Source: Galaxea fascicularis (lineage: Eukaryota; Cnidaria; Anthozoa; Scleractinia; Euphylliidae). From it: 64,000 bases of DNA. Below, piece after piece: positions 1 through 14,488 of this stretch (within the stretch, counting starts at the first letter, position 1; each line of letters opens with the position of its first letter). The DNA is taken from positions 16,859,467 through 16,923,466 of the forward strand of contig OX419342.1 in the NCBI GenBank assembly GCA_948470475.1. The letters run 5' to 3'. The translations under genes were made by a program, and so were the position numbers. A model generated the notes under the pieces. It did no database searches. It was not told where the DNA came from and worked only from the letters and a program-made list of their open reading frames with translations.

Positions 1-670
1 CTTCAAGCCATATAAGGTTTGGTTTCCGTCAATCAAACGAGTGAGCAGCTCTTGGTGATTTGACGAAGGCTTTAAAAGAACTCTGGAATTGATAGGGTCC
101 AGTTAGGCTTCAAAACCAAATTTTCGGCTGCAAAAAACTTAGAAACATCCGTGGACTTGTCTTAATATTGACGGAAGCCAAAACGCAGTTTGACGTTCAG
201 AAATGTAAAATGCGAGTTTGCAGAATTAGGAAGACCGCAGTAAATAAAGCAAGATGCTTATCGAAACGGCATTCGCGTTAATTTAATGCATGTAAACCTA
301 ACGTTTGAAAAATTCGCGTTAATTTAGTGTAACGTAAATTCTCTTTGGGTTGTCAACGTGCATTGTTAATTTCCTATAATAAGATAACGTCGTTTCGTCA
401 GTCTGTACTATAAGTAACGGATCCTCGTTTTTTTCCCGTTGATTTATGGGCCGCGCACTTCGCCCTTGGGCCACAAGTGAACGGGAAAAAACTCGGTGCG
501 AAACTTACCGTACGGACCTCGAACTTGGTTACTAAGAGGTATTTATGGCCATGTCTAGACTCTGATTATATTGAAAGTAAATCACCATATCTGGTGTTTC
601 GTAAAGATACCTACTTTGCCCTGGCGTGCATTTCTCGCATTTCTCTCAAATTATACCACCCGAAATAGAC
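1..670. other. No gene recognised
   Basis: Non-coding-looking sequence left of the first MITE. It contains ATTCGCGTTAATTTA twice (about 272 and 312). If the modular gene continues, this is intron. Confidence 0.6.
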
Positions 671-835
671 CCGAAAAGTTTGGGTCAGCCTCGGTGTAAA
701 AACCTGACGAGGTTTTTTTTGTTTTATGAGGTATTGTTTTGCTGTACGCTATTGTTTATAGTGTTTTGTTGTCTTTGTTTTACGTCACTCGTGAGCTTCA
801 CAGGTTTTTACACCGAGGATGAGCCAAACGTTTCG
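671..835. mobile_element. Short MITE-like inverted repeat
   Basis: CCTCGGTGTAAAAACCTG at about 691 faces CAGGTTTTTACACCGAGG at about 801, inside longer arms (GTTTGGGTCAG / CTGAGCCAAAC-like). TIRs are about 35 bp and total length about 165 bp. Confidence 0.7.
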
Positions 836-1409
836 TGTGCTATAATTTCCGCCGTTTGTATCTTGAAATCACAGTAAAAAGCAACCTTTTTTAGAATAAG
901 TGGATTGCAGTTTTTCAAATGGCTATTCGCGCCCGAAATGTTGACGGGACTTTCCAGAAACGGGCCCCTAGTCCATGAATTCGGGAACGTGGGCCGAGCC
1001 AATGTTCAGCTATTTGTTCTCGCCTGTCACTGCACAACATAATCACAGATGGCCCAGTCGTTTTGTATGATCCACGTAACATTATGCTGATAATGATTAC
1101 CAGAAACCATTTCAGCGATTTAAGACAATGCATGGAACTTTGAGTGCGGACCGTTGGCCCATTGGGTCGCCTGCCTTACGTTTCAAAATTGCGTTTTCAA
1201 ATTGCCAGAGAGTTTAACCCTCCTAAGTGGCTTTAAACCGTCTCTAGTAACACAAAGACATTAAAATAATACAAGGCAAACATAAGGTTAGCCACTTAAA
1301 TTTAACCTTTTTTCTACAAGTAGCATTTAGAGCAATTTTAGAAGCATCCTCATATATTGTCACCTGGATTACATACAACGTTGGGGCCACCTGTGGGTAA
1401 ACTAACTCT

Positions 1410-1715
1410 TTAATATTTCAGAAACAGGAATTTTGACAGCGTTTTAACACCTCTGGGAGGGTGAAATACGCAATGTCTGAGCCAGTTCGCTTCTTCCTTA
1501 TGGCTGATTCCCAGTGTCTTTTGACCCCAGCCATACTTACGATTCTGCTCTCTGGGGACACTCAGTTCGTCTGCTCCATTTATTGCGTTTGTCTTTGTGA
1601 CAAGAGGTTCGCCTATAGTCAAGAAGAAATTTATAGCTCTTTTGTAGTCATCTGCCGTGGTAAGTTGTAATGCATCAATTTTTCCAGAAGGGCTAAAGAC
1701 GGTTTTCGACGCCAT
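1410..1715 (-). other. Unassigned ORF, possible first exon
   Basis: An ATG in AAGATGGCGTCG context opens about 60 residues (MASKTVFSPSGKIDALQL...) before a GTAAGT donor near 1545. It could be the first exon of an unknown minus-strand gene leaving the window, or an ORF by chance inside an intron of the modular gene. I recognise no domain. Confidence 0.2.
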
Positions 1716-2057
1716 CTTGACGTAGGCAAACGTGTCGGAAATAGAAGCTAGTTTTTGTATGGGATTCCGATGTGAAATAACTTAAGAAAACCTCTAATAC
1801 AGAAAAGGCTCTGAATAGTAAACTTCAATAATGGCGTCTAAAACCGTCATAACGGCTATTATCGGGGAGAAGGAGTCTACACTGCCGACGTCTGTGTAAG
1901 CTGCACACACGATCAAAAAGGCACCGAAAAACTGTAATAGCGATTTAGTGGAATAATTGTGAACGAAATGGCTTGTTCACCACACAGCTCATCATCTCAC
2001 CGGTCATCTCGTCTTTAGTGATTTTTTTTTGTCAATGCAATGATCGAATGTACTCAC

Positions 2058-2220
2058 CACCAGTCGTACAAGAGGTAGAGCTTTTGCAGAAACAAGACAG
2101 CGACGGCCTGTGTTGGACTGGCGCCATTTATTACTAAGGTGCACTTCATTAATCCCCATTGCCTTGTGACTCTCTCAATATGTAGCTGTCCAAAGGAACT
2201 ATTCGTGAGTCCTCCACAAC
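2058..2220 (-). CDS. CUB domain 4, first-half exon
   Basis: A 163-nt exon, phase 1 to 2, encoding [27 protein letters not shown] and [13 protein letters not shown], the same pattern as the other CUB first halves. A GTGAGT donor ends the exon at 2058; an alternative in-phase donor lies 3 bases earlier. The matching second half is not seen between 2058 and 1, so the gene very likely continues outside the window. Confidence 0.75.
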
Positions 2221-5200
2221 CTTAAAGAAAAAAATTACTACTAAGTCAAAGGTTCCTGTGAGCCAGCTCATGGTTTAGGGACATTTTATCGCTCCGGTGA
2301 TAATTTTAAAGAATTGGTTCATATTTAACGTGCGTATATCGAGTTATGGATGCACGCGGGAAGTTTGGAGAGCACGAGAGAAGCTTCTCGAGTAAATTTG
2401 TTGAAGCTCTTGGTCGGATGAATTTGGAAACGCCTCTTGTCTGCTTCGTTTTCTTTGCCCTTGCCTGACGGCTTGCTGGCTTGTTTCTTGTGTTGTACCT
2501 ATTCAGTAGGGAGTTTAAGAAACGAGGACGGCGACGGCAACGAGAACGCCACAAAACAATGGGCTTAATGAGCAAAACACATCGCTTTGCACGTGCTTTT
2601 TACATTTTGGTACATTTCTTTACCGTTTAGGTTTTCTCGAGAACGTGAGTGTCTGACGCCAAAATCGTCTTTCTTTTTCCTTACTTTGAGGTCGTTCATA
2701 GTAACTCAGCTCCTGGAGAGCTCGCCAGTATTTTCCAAGTTAAACAAGTTGGAATGATTACGAAAGAGTTACAAAAACGAGACGTTATAATTATTTTTAA
2801 ATGACGCTCTACTAGCCGTTGCCGTCCTACTGAGTTCCTTAAACTCCCTTATAGAGAGTTTGCACGTGACGCCACGGTCTGTTTTTTCCGCCATGTCGGA
2901 GGTACAAAACGAAAAAATGATTTTCCTTCGGGAAATAAATTTTATTGTTGTGTGAATAATTATAATTAGTATTTGTTGTTTTGTACCTCCAACATGGCCG
3001 TCGTGCAAACTCTCTATTATTGGGAAGACTCTCGGAACGTAATCGACGGCACTTGACCGCCAGAAACTTTGCAGCTAAAAGTGCAACTGCAAACGTCATC
3101 TTATATACGCACGGCCGTACGTGTATAGAGATATATACCATAGTGGCTAAATAGGAATTAGATAGGGCAAGCACGCGAGCTAAGTTGTAATAAAAATTAT
3201 ACTTTTGGCGATATTTTCAGTCTCCTGTCTTGACTTCGATCATGCGCTTCTAGGCTGCTTTGGTAAATAAAATGCCGCTTACTTCCATTTCAGCTTCAAT
3301 AAACATTAGACTGAAATGATATATTTTAAACATACGAAACGTTAAGTATTTAAGAAAATTGCATTCAAGTGTTTAGAACTGCTGTTTGCGTTTTTTTATG
3401 TACGTATACAAATTAATAAATAATGAAGCGAGAGAGTGTCATAAGTCCGCATCTGGCAGCTCGTGGCATGACTACGTCATCCCTGAGCTAAAAATACTAC
3501 TCCCGCTAAACGTTTCAAGTATCATTTGCCTTGTTTTGATTTCCGGGTCAGGGTTGATAGAAATGAAGAAGTTAGTGCACAGAAATGACCTTTGTACGAA
3601 AAACACGTTATTCTTAAAGCAAACAGTACGTTGTTTTTCTTTTTTTTTTCTTTTTATGCCTCTTTGATCGTCATCAGAACATGTCTCTGGCTCATGTTGT
3701 CAAAAGTATCATTCTTAATAACTTCAAATTACTCCAAAATGGTCCCGAGACTGGTAGAATCTTTTCGCAACCTCCACTAATTTCATTCAAACGCGACAAA
3801 AACGTCGGCAACTTTTTAGTTCATTCTTAACACTAGCAAAATATCGGGACCTAAGCGATCTGTTAAGATCACTGATCGTTTCACATGTACCTCCGCAAAT
3901 GTCATTTATTGCCTAACCTGTACGTTATGCAATAAATTATACATTGGCGAGACAGGAAAACGACTAGGCGACCGATTCCGCGAACACCTTCGCGATGTTG
4001 AGAAGAATAAGAAGGATGCATCTAAGCCAGTCGCTCGTCATTTTAATCTCCCTAACAACTCCAAACAACACATGGCTATCTGCGGCCTTTCCCTACATCA
4101 AGGTACGACGGAAAGCCGCAATAATCTGGAACAAAAATTCATCTTCCAAATCATTTAACTAATGTATTCCTATTTTTCACGTTGCCATGTTACCACCAAT
4201 AGCGTAGCTCCTACTCCACTATAAAAACTACACACAACCCATAATTCCTCGATTCGCTCTGACGAAGGGTTAACGCTCGAAACGTCAGCTTTTAGAATCC
4301 CTGTACGGTGGTCAATTTACATTTATCAACTCTGTTGATAATACCAAATTTTTGTGTACTACTTCCCCACCGACGCAGTACCACAGTTTCTTTAGAAACT
4401 ACCCCCTTTATGTCTCTGGCTAAGACCATTATTGGTGAAAGTTCTCGACTCCTGTATTGCTGTTGTCATCAAATCATCATCGTTATCGTTATCGTTATCA
4501 ATATTATCGTCGTTATCAATCATCTTAATTTCAACTTTTGAGGCACCCAACGTCTCGCAAAGGATGAGAGCCAGCTAACAATTACTCAACTGTTACAATA
4601 TAACATATTCTGTCACCTAGGTATTCTTAACCTCTACGAAAGAACTGACAACCATTTATAAAGAGAAGCCAGCTGCCAATTCAAAAACAGCAACACAATT
4701 ACCTGTTTGAAACCCATACCAGCTCGATTTTGTCCCCGAGCCGGTTGAACTAAAACCGGCCACTGATACTTTGTACCATGCCACAGCCTGTAATCCTGGC
4801 AACACCAAGTTATTGACATCAGGGCTTGTAACAGTTACTGCTCCATATTCGACCGCTAGCCTCGGGTAGTTGCACTGACTTCGTAGTTCAGGAGGCCTGC
4901 AGTAGTACACAATGTATCCAAGTAGCCGGCCTTTGAAGCTGTTCTGAGGAATTGGGTTCCATTGCACTTTCACATTATCAAACTGCAGTGTTGTCAAACG
5001 CACATTTTGCGGTGCAGTATGAGGAACTGAGAGAAAATAAAATTGGTGATTTCATGAATTACGGTAAATATTAGTTCAAAAGAAGAAGGAATAATATGAA
5101 TTGAGCAGTTAACGAGCGACCTAAAATATTGCCACTCTCATAATTATTATCGTCATCAATATCATCATTACCATCATCATCATCAACATCATCAACATCA

Positions 5201-8200
5201 TCATCATCATCATCATCATCATCATTATCATCGTAATCGTTCTCATCGTCATCGTTACCATCATCATAATCATCATAAATTACGCAACATTGAATTACGA
5301 CGTTACGAATTACGAACACTTCCCTTCACTGTGATCTGCCCGGGGTCATGTCATCAGAGCTTAACATGCCTAATTTCGAATTGTATACGATTAGAGCCAT
5401 TAAATCATTTGAATTGGATAAGGAATTGGTGAGATGAAGATGAGTTGAAGAGGTAGTACTCTTCCTCAGAGCCAGTGACCTACGCACAAAACGTTATCCG
5501 TTGGTGATATCTAAAAATCATCGAGATTATTAGCCCAAAGTGAAATCCATATCTACGGCCTAACCCACAGACCGAAAAAAGGCAAGTAGACTTTAGAAAT
5601 GACCATAAACACAATACGCACCATCATCTTCAGTCTTAACTCTCACTTGGTGACTCTTGTAAGGTTGTCCATCACTGTTGATACCAACGACGCTCGCTCT
5701 GTATTCCGTGTAAGGTGACAATCCACCAATAACGGCATGGGATTCATTTCTGGACGAGAGTACTGTTTTTATGATAGTTCCACTACTGTTTCTCAGAACA
5801 CAGAGGTAATGAGGAACCTGCTGGTTTATTATTTCTTTCAGGCTTGGCCAGTGGCATGTTATTTCCCTGCGAGAGCTTTCAAATGAAATGTTCCAGGTTT
5901 CGACAAGTGGAGCTAAAAGTAACAGAAAGTGTTCGATAGATCAGCATCCTTGACAAGGATATGGATACAAACATAATCACGCTTCATTGTCTGTGGGCCT
6001 TGAACGAGTCATCCTCCCATTGATTATGCTCGCCAGATTAGGGAAAAGGGCCCTGATTTCTAACTTGTCATTTGATGTATAAAAAAGTTGAACGCAAGGC
6101 TGTGTAACGCAAGTCACGCTATTTCCGTTGTATCACTTAATTGATTACTAACCTACTAACAAAAAGATTTTACGCGTAATCGGAGCCTTCACTTGGCCAC
6201 GCCACAGAGACTTGTTTTAGGAGTATGATTATCGTCTATTCTCAGTGAAGTAATTATCCAGATCTTTCTTACCAAATCGAGCTAGGAGGTGGACAGTGTA
6301 AGTAATTATTTTCGTTTCGTTTTCTCGTTTTCCTTAGTCTTTTCTGTGTAGCTGATTGTATATTCGATTATTGTGATTGTAGTTTTCCCACCGCGTGTCA
6401 TGAGAGCAAATATTGTCAGCGAGATTGTTCAATAAACCGCAGTAAATGTAAGAATTGTGGCACTTGGTTAAAGCGGCGTATCCTGACCCTAACCACTTAC
6501 AGAGTTGGGAGCGCGACAGGCTGAACATCATTCAGCACCCCTTTAACATCACGCAAACATCAAACCAGCATTGATGCCGTTTGAAAAAAAAACATTCTTT
6601 AAGCAAATTAAAAAATAGGCGGTCAAGGACTGCATATGGCTACTGCTTAATTGAAAGCTTTTTTCTCAGCTACGTGAACGGGATGTAAAACGTCGGCTCA
6701 GGTGCAAGGAAGCAGTGGGTGAAACCTTATATTTACTGATCATTTTAGGGGCCGATTCATTACAAGGCGAGTTTCAGCCCGGGCTAAAATTTCGGCCTGG
6801 CTAGCCGGGCTGAAACTCCAGCCCGGTTGTCAGAAGCATGTGTGAACTTTCAATTTTTGGTTTGTTTGTTCTTTCACCGAAGTGGCGAAGCTAAATTCTA
6901 ATGTTTCGAATGTGATGAAAATAGATAATTGACAAAATTTGCTAGATATTTCGTAAGAAACAAAGATGCAAGAAACACCTCCAAAACTGAAAAATCAAAC
7001 ATTAAAATCACTATTTTCACTGCTCGTGCTTTTGTCAAATGTTGAATATGCTTTCACAAATAAGTGTTATACTGATCGTTTCAGCCAAAGGATGTAGACT
7101 GTCTGAACAAGATCGGTGTTTTGGCTTCGAAGGCCATTTATTTTGCAATCGAGCATTAACCTTGAACAGAACCCGACCGAAGCGTCTTCAAAAACATTTC
7201 ATTAAGAGCTCTAAAATCGATCATATGTTGCTCCTAAATCAAATGCGTTGCTTGCCTGAATACGGTTTTTTTTTTTGGCTAGAAAGCCTTCCGTTTCCTT
7301 TTTCGCTCTGGCTATATGGCCGGTAACCGGCCATGTTGTTAAAAACACTAAATGGCCGGCAGTCCGAGATTTTTCTAAAAATTGTCGAATCAAAGAATCC
7401 TGGCTAATCCAAACCATCGTACGTCGATAAGGAAATCCTGAAATGTTGTTTAAATCTCAAGTCCAGCGCTTGCTTTATGCTGGGCTTATTGGACGAACCG
7501 TATTTCGCGACCCTATGACTGCCGGACAAGATGTTAAAAACACTAAATGACCGGCAGTCCGATAAAAATTGCAAGATCGAAGAATTCCAGTCAATCATGT
7601 TAAACTGTCAAAGATTAGCCATCTGTGCAACCGGTTTTGTAGGATTTATCCATCATTTCTACAATTTTTATCGGACTGCCGGTCATTTAGTGTCACAAAT
7701 TACGGTCCCTACGATAAGCTCAGCAAAAAGCAAGCGCTGGACTTAAGATGCGCTGGACTTGAGATCTAAAAATCATGTCAGGATCGCCTGACTTTTCCTA
7801 ATCGACATACGATGGTTTGGATTAGCCAGGATTCTTTGATTCGACAATTTTTAGAAAAATCTCGCATTGCCGGCCATTTAGTTTCTTTTAACATCTTGGC
7901 CGGCAGTCGACCTGAAAAAAATTTCAAGTGTCACAAATTACGGTTCCTACGATAAGCCCAGCAAAAAGCAAGCGCTGGACTTGAGATCTAAAAATCATTT
8001 CAGGATCGCTTGACTTTTCCTAATCGACATACGATGGTTTGGTTTAGCCAGGATTCTTTGATTCGACAATTTTTAGAAAAATCTGGGACTGCCGGCCATT
8101 CAGTGTTTTTTTAAAACACCTTCGCCGGTTACCGACCATATTCATTCCGTGTTGCATTCTTCCTTCAGGGGCACCCAACGAGAATATAGTTCAAAACCAC

Positions 8201-11200
8201 TTAAACATAGCATTGTTAAACTTATTTTAGTCTTTAAACAGTAGATATAGCCATATTTTTATCCCCTAAAAATTTTTCATCTGTTCGGATTTCCTAGCTG
8301 AAAGTCTAGTGATCCGAAAATTATAGGGATCAAAACTCACCTTTTCGAAAATTTCAGCCAGAAAAAAGGTTCCCGAAAATTCTAGGTGACGTTTTAACGG
8401 TTAAAATCCGTTAAAAATGGGCAATTATAGTAGTTTTTAGATGTTCGAAAATCTTAGGAGAGGCAGGCAAGCAAGAAATTTTACAACAAATGTTCCGAAA
8501 ATTCTAGATGTCAAATCGTCTTCCGAACAGATATTTTCCGAAAATTGTCGTTGGGTGCCCCTGTTCCTTCGTGTGACGAGAATCCGCGCAGTGATGATAG
8601 TCGCTTTTGTCGGAAATCTCCAAGTCCATTTTCACTGCCCTGAAGATTGCTAAGTTCAATTCTCACAGCTTGTGTTCTTTATCTTATTAACTTTCCGTTT
8701 TCCAACTCAAAAGAAGGTCTATTTTGTTTAGAGGTGATTTCCAGTCCGTACTGCACAGTCTCAGCATCTTAATGTTTGTGAGTCTCACTCGTTGGAATTC
8801 GAATCGATGTTATTCGTTACGAACCACTTACCTTAAAGTTGAGACATTTTAAATCCTTTTCCCAACTGTTTCTTTGACGTTTACAGGAACGAAGTTGTTT
8901 TCTCTGGTGATATCAGAAAGAACGAAGCATACAGCTTTCCATCCACAATGGCGGTTGACATGAAACTCATTCATGTAAGTGATTGCGAAACATTACATTT
9001 TGTGACGTCTTACATGAATCAAAACAAAAAACGTAAACAAACTCATAAGAGTGCGCAGTACGGACTGGAAATCATCTATAAGGATCGAGCGAAAAACCAT
9101 TTGCGTTACATCGTCATTTCTACCGACGGACGCCATGAAAATTCAGCACGTAAACAACATCTGCAGAGCAAAAATCTACGCCTTTGTACTGAAACTTGCA
9201 AACGCTGGGCCAGCAAGACTATTGAGACAAAAGCAATACTTACAAGGGGAGGGACACGAACTTGAGGCATAAGAAGAGTCATACAACAAAAACCCGAAGG
9301 AAAGTGTTTTAAGCGATACTGTATAGGTAGGTAATAGGTAAGTGGGTAGCCCTTTTTACAATTGTAAGCTCGGTGGCCTGGCTTTTTAGTGGAGGCAAAG
9401 ACAATGAATACACTCGAATTTAATCCACCGGATAAGGCCCTGGCAAACGAGGACACATCGTTGTGGACACATTGTTGCTCATGATGTTTCCATGATGCGC
9501 AAGGCTGGGAAACATTTGTTGCGGACACAAAGTGTTTCTGAGCAAAATCAGAAACATTTTTTGTGTCCCGGACACAAAATTTGTGTCCGCAACAAATGTT
9601 GCGCGCGCGGGCAAACGGGGAAACATTTGTGTCGGCGACAATGTGTCCGCAACAATCTGTTCTCGTTTGTCAAGGCCTATAGAGTGTTTCTGACCAGAGG
9701 TTACACTTCTTAACATAATAATTTGTAATGCATTAAAATAATGTGTGCATTTAATTCTACGTGTCCCTAAAACGACGTATATATAAACTGAAGACGCTTT
9801 ACCGATGATTTATTCGTCTTCCCAGGACGGTCTTGGATGAATTTAATTCACGAGACGAATTTAATTCGTTTTAGACGCCGCGCTATCGTCGATTTTAATT
9901 GCTTTTGGGACCTTAAACTCGCCTGGATTAAATTCGACGATAGCACGATGTATAATATAGGCTTTACATGGTTACTGACGAACTGAAGAGTTCCTAAAGC
10001 CACTGAAATCTACTTACCAAGAGTTTCTTCTGATTTTCCTCTGTTTTTTTTTTTTTTTTTTCTGAAAGATGCATCTCAGTGGATTGCACTTCAAACCCAT
10101 TAACTAAACGTAGTCCAAACTTCAACCGGCTAGGGCTTACAATACGTTTATCTCACCTGATTGGATGTCTTGTTTCATAGTCAGGTAGAGCAACTTAAGG
10201 CGACTGGGAATTGTGTAGCGCTTGACTATCACCCTTATTGTGCCTTTTAGCCCAAAGTCTACTTCGAAGAACGCTCCCCGCAGGTTGGAAGTTTCTAGTC
10301 CATGTAAAAGACTTCGATCATTCCCATCGTAGATTCGAAACAACCAACTGTAATTTAAGAACATGACGTTAGCAAACAAAGGTACATTTCTTGCGATCTG
10401 CAATCGACATATATCCCATAATATGCCGTATTCTGAGCTATATTTCCTAGAAACAATGCTCGAGCGTCTGTTTATAGCAGCAATCGCGGCGGGGCCATGA
10501 TGCAGCGATGGGCGAAGACAGAAGCGTCAGTAGAGAAACATTTATGGATGTAGCTGCCCTGTCTTTACTACCAAGACAGTAAATATTTAAAGGATATACA
10601 AAAAGAGGAACAGGATGGGCTTAAATTGGGAAAATATTCAAGATATATGCGGAAGATGCGAAGGCAAAATTCTGCAAGTGGTAACAATAGTCCTAGATAC
10701 TGTAGCGAACGAAACTGCTACCATTTCGATTGCGGCGATATCTTGTTCAGTGAAAATCTTGTATTTCACTGATCAACTCACGCAACAGTACTGCCCACAG
10801 CCCGTAATTCTCATAATCTCCTAAGACCAAAATGTGTGATAAAACTTTGCGTTGCGATCGTTCGCGATTATATGGAAACAACACTCTCTGCGATCGTTTG
10901 CGCCAAAATACTGCGATCCGCGATCTGCGGTCATCTGCGATCGTTTGCGATCAAATGGAAACCAGGCTTAAATTAACGTCCCGTCCTTAAGTGTGCCTTT
11001 TTTATCGTTTTGTGTTACAAATCAATCGAATATTTTAAATCCAGTTAGAACTAAATCTTGTTTTCGGGTTACTGTTTGTCCGCCTTGACCTGCCTTACCA
11101 GACTTTTCTGATAACCTTAAAACCAGACCCACCAGTCTTTTACAGGTCAGGGTCGATCAGGCCCTTAAAGGCCATAATTAAAGATCACTGGAAAGAGTGA

Positions 11201-14200
11201 GCAGCAAAGAAAATTAAATAGAAATGTTTGGATAAAATCATCGTCGTCTTTAAAGAAAAACGACTTTCATGCAGAATTCGGAACGTCATTCGAAACCCTA
11301 GGCAGCTATAACTTTACAGACTGATTTAAAAAGTGATTAAAAGAGGTCGAACTTTGTTAGTTTTGTTGCTTACGCGAGCCGCCGTAAACGAGTCAGCGGT
11401 TAACACTAAAACCCGCGAAAACAATAGCCAATCAGCGGTTTTTCCGTCCTGCCTCGCCAAATGCCATGAGCGGGCAACATTGCGAAAACTATGGCGTCCA
11501 ACGGGAAACAGTTCACTGTTACTCGCGAGATATTGACCGCTGTTGCACGTGATCAGAGCATGCAGTTGAAGGTGGCCTGATGTCGCTGGAATCTCAGCGC
11601 GTTTTTTTAAATTTGCGTTTGTTTTTGTTTTCCACCGGTTTGATCCATGAGTTAGTCGAATCTGCTTTACTTTTGGTCATTTCTAACAGTAACACCACAG
11701 CTGGAACAACAGTTAAAGTGAAGATAAGAAAATCATTCATTCAATTGTGGGTAAACAATAAAAGAAGAGTCGGCTATTTTTAATTTAACACGCTAAGGAC
11801 TCGCACTGGGAGGGTTTGACTTAATTTTCTTACAGTGAATAAATGTCCTGCAGCCAGAAAAGAGCAACTGCCTGACTTCCACCCAAGCTGTCAAGTTTCC
11901 ATTTGCATAATGTCCCACCTGGAGGACCAACTTGGAACTGTAGTAACTGGCCAAACGACTGATTCATGGATCCTCCTTCACAACCTTAAGTGAAATAATA
12001 CAAAGCATCGAAACTAAAGTAGTCTTCATTTGTGCTCGTTAACATGGACCCCAGTGATCCAAAGGTGAAAATGAAAGTGTAAAGTGCGGTAAACTAAGAC
12101 GATCAGATTTTTCTGTAAAAAAGTAAGGTATTGTTCATTTGTTATGGGGTAGCAGGGGAGGGGTAGCGAGGGAGGGGGGCGGGGGCTGGTGGGATTTGGA
12201 GGAGTGTGATTTGCAAATTGTGACCCTCCCCCCCCCCAGCTTACCAGTTTTAGTCCCATAACGCCCCTCAAAAGTTTTTTTTTGGGGGGGGTGGGGGCTG
12301 ATCCCTCCCGTCCAAAATAAGTTATATCAACTATTTTTCCACTTTTTTATCTCAGAATTTCGCTCCATTCCCCCATCCGTTTTTCTTTGATTTTTTTTGT
12401 GCAGCACTTCTCAGATTAAAGCCGTTTTCTTTGGCTGGATGTACGGTTGGATGGTTGGACGGATGGATGGATGGACGGATGGACGGATGGATGGATGGTT
12501 GGATGGTTGGACGGATGGTTGGACGGATGGTTGGATGGATGGATGGGTGGGTGGGTGGGTGGATGGATGGATGGATGGATGGATGGATGGTTGGAGGGAT
12601 GGATGGATGGATGGAGGGAGGGATGGAGGGAGGGACGGCCGGAGGGAAGGAAGGACGAATGCATGGATGAATGAATGGTTGGATTGACGGGTGGGTTGGC
12701 TGTTAAATGAATCATTACTTTTGATACATGGTTACTCTACAAAAGTCCACTCCCTGTGCTGTATGACTCCAGTAGATACTTCAATTTGAACTAATTACCT
12801 GTCGAAATATCCTCAAAGGATGACGGCCCCTCTCCTTTTGACGTAAAAGCTGACACCCGTACCCTGTAAATTTCCGGTGCACTTAAATTCCTTAATATTG
12901 CCAGATAAACGTCAGCTTTGCTGATATTCAAAGTTTTGTACGATGAGACACGACCGGTATACGAAAAAAGACCTCCGTGGTTAATTCCATAATATACTAT
13001 ATATCCCAGTATTCTTCCATTGGTATATTGCTTCGGAACAGGATCCCATTCCACTTTGATCCCATTGGGCTGTATGTTTGAGACCTCCAGATTTCGTGGT
13101 GAATAATACGGAACTAAAAAGGAAAAAGGTGCGTCGAAGAAAGTTATTTTTAATGAGAAGATATTCATGGACACCGTCCATTCTCTAATGGCTCTATTGG
13201 TCCGTATCAGACAAGACAAGCCAAATGTAGAAACATAAGCTAAGATAAGCTAAGCTGGGACAAGACAATAAGCAAGAAAGACCTCAACAGGTCACTATAT
13301 ATATCAGTACCCTCGCTCCCTCAATTTTGAGCTGGATTTTACTTGAAAATGCCCCTTGATAAAACTGAGGTCAAACGGCACGAGTGGGCGTCATTATTCC
13401 TTTGTATTGACATGAAAGGAATACCTCAAATGACAAAGTACAGTTTAAGTGGCAATTTAATTAAGCGGTACAGTTAATTAGGCGGTCGCCCACTATTAGG
13501 AGGTCGCGGTCATCCTTTACAAGGTCGACCCAACGAGCTGTTTCTATTGTCTTGACCTGTATTAAGCGGTCACTTTGTAAACGAAAATCACTAAAATGTC
13601 AGTGATACTAAATAGAATCCTTTAAATCGGCGGAAATTGCTGTTTGTACTTTGTCAGGTCTTAAGTAGTGATGAATGTGAAATAAAATGGCTTCCTCCTT
13701 GTTTTCGTGTATTCTGAGCAACCTGTATTAGGCGTCCACCCTGTATCAAGCTGCCATGCACCGAGGGTGACCGCTTAATACAGGATTGACAGCATATAGC
13801 AGCATACCTGTCTCGTCTGTCCAGGCCGTGATGTTAGAACTATTGTAAGGATTTCCATCACTGCTAATCCCAATAACACGAACATGGTATTCCGTGTAGG
13901 GTGTTAGTCCAGGAATGTTTGCATAACTTGCATTACCGGTTGCAAACACCACGTTTACAACCGTACCACTGGTGTTACGGACAAGGACAAAGTAACCCAC
14001 CATATGTTGTTTAATAGCTGCTGTCAGGTTTGTCCAGTTGAACATCAGACTTTTCCCCTCAGCTCGTCTAAGTGATACCGTCCAGGAAGGCTCCAGGAAA
14101 GCTGTAATGCATATTAATAACATAATTTGGCTGTGAGTTAAGCCTTTTTCACTGAATTCGAGTTAGCACAGACGAAGGAAGAAAATACTTCTAGATAAAT

Positions 14201-14454
14201 TCAGACGTGGCGCTAGTTCCCAAAAGGGTCGGTCAGTGCATAACATAGATCCGAAACACGCGGCAGTCAGGCCCAGTCAGGGTGAAGCCACGTGTGTAAA
14301 GATCTAACTACTTAAAATATGTCTGCATCAGACACTTTCCATATATTTGTGACTTTATAATCATGGTTATCATGACAGTGTCACCGTCATCATCGCCATC
14401 TAAATTTTCATCAATAACATTATCAGCTCATGTTCCCCACTATCATCATCATCA

Positions 14455-14488
<34 letters not shown>

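Noticed and set aside
5071..5319. Asp-rich ORF
   Set aside because: Translation of an ATC microsatellite.
8948..9265. 105-codon plus-strand ORF
   Set aside because: No recognisable domain; one segment (GCAGTACGGACTGGAAATC) is the inverted copy of sequence at 8737, so it is probably repeat-derived.
12397..12715. Long overlapping ORFs rich in MDGW or HPS
   Set aside because: Translations of the GGAT minisatellite on both strands.
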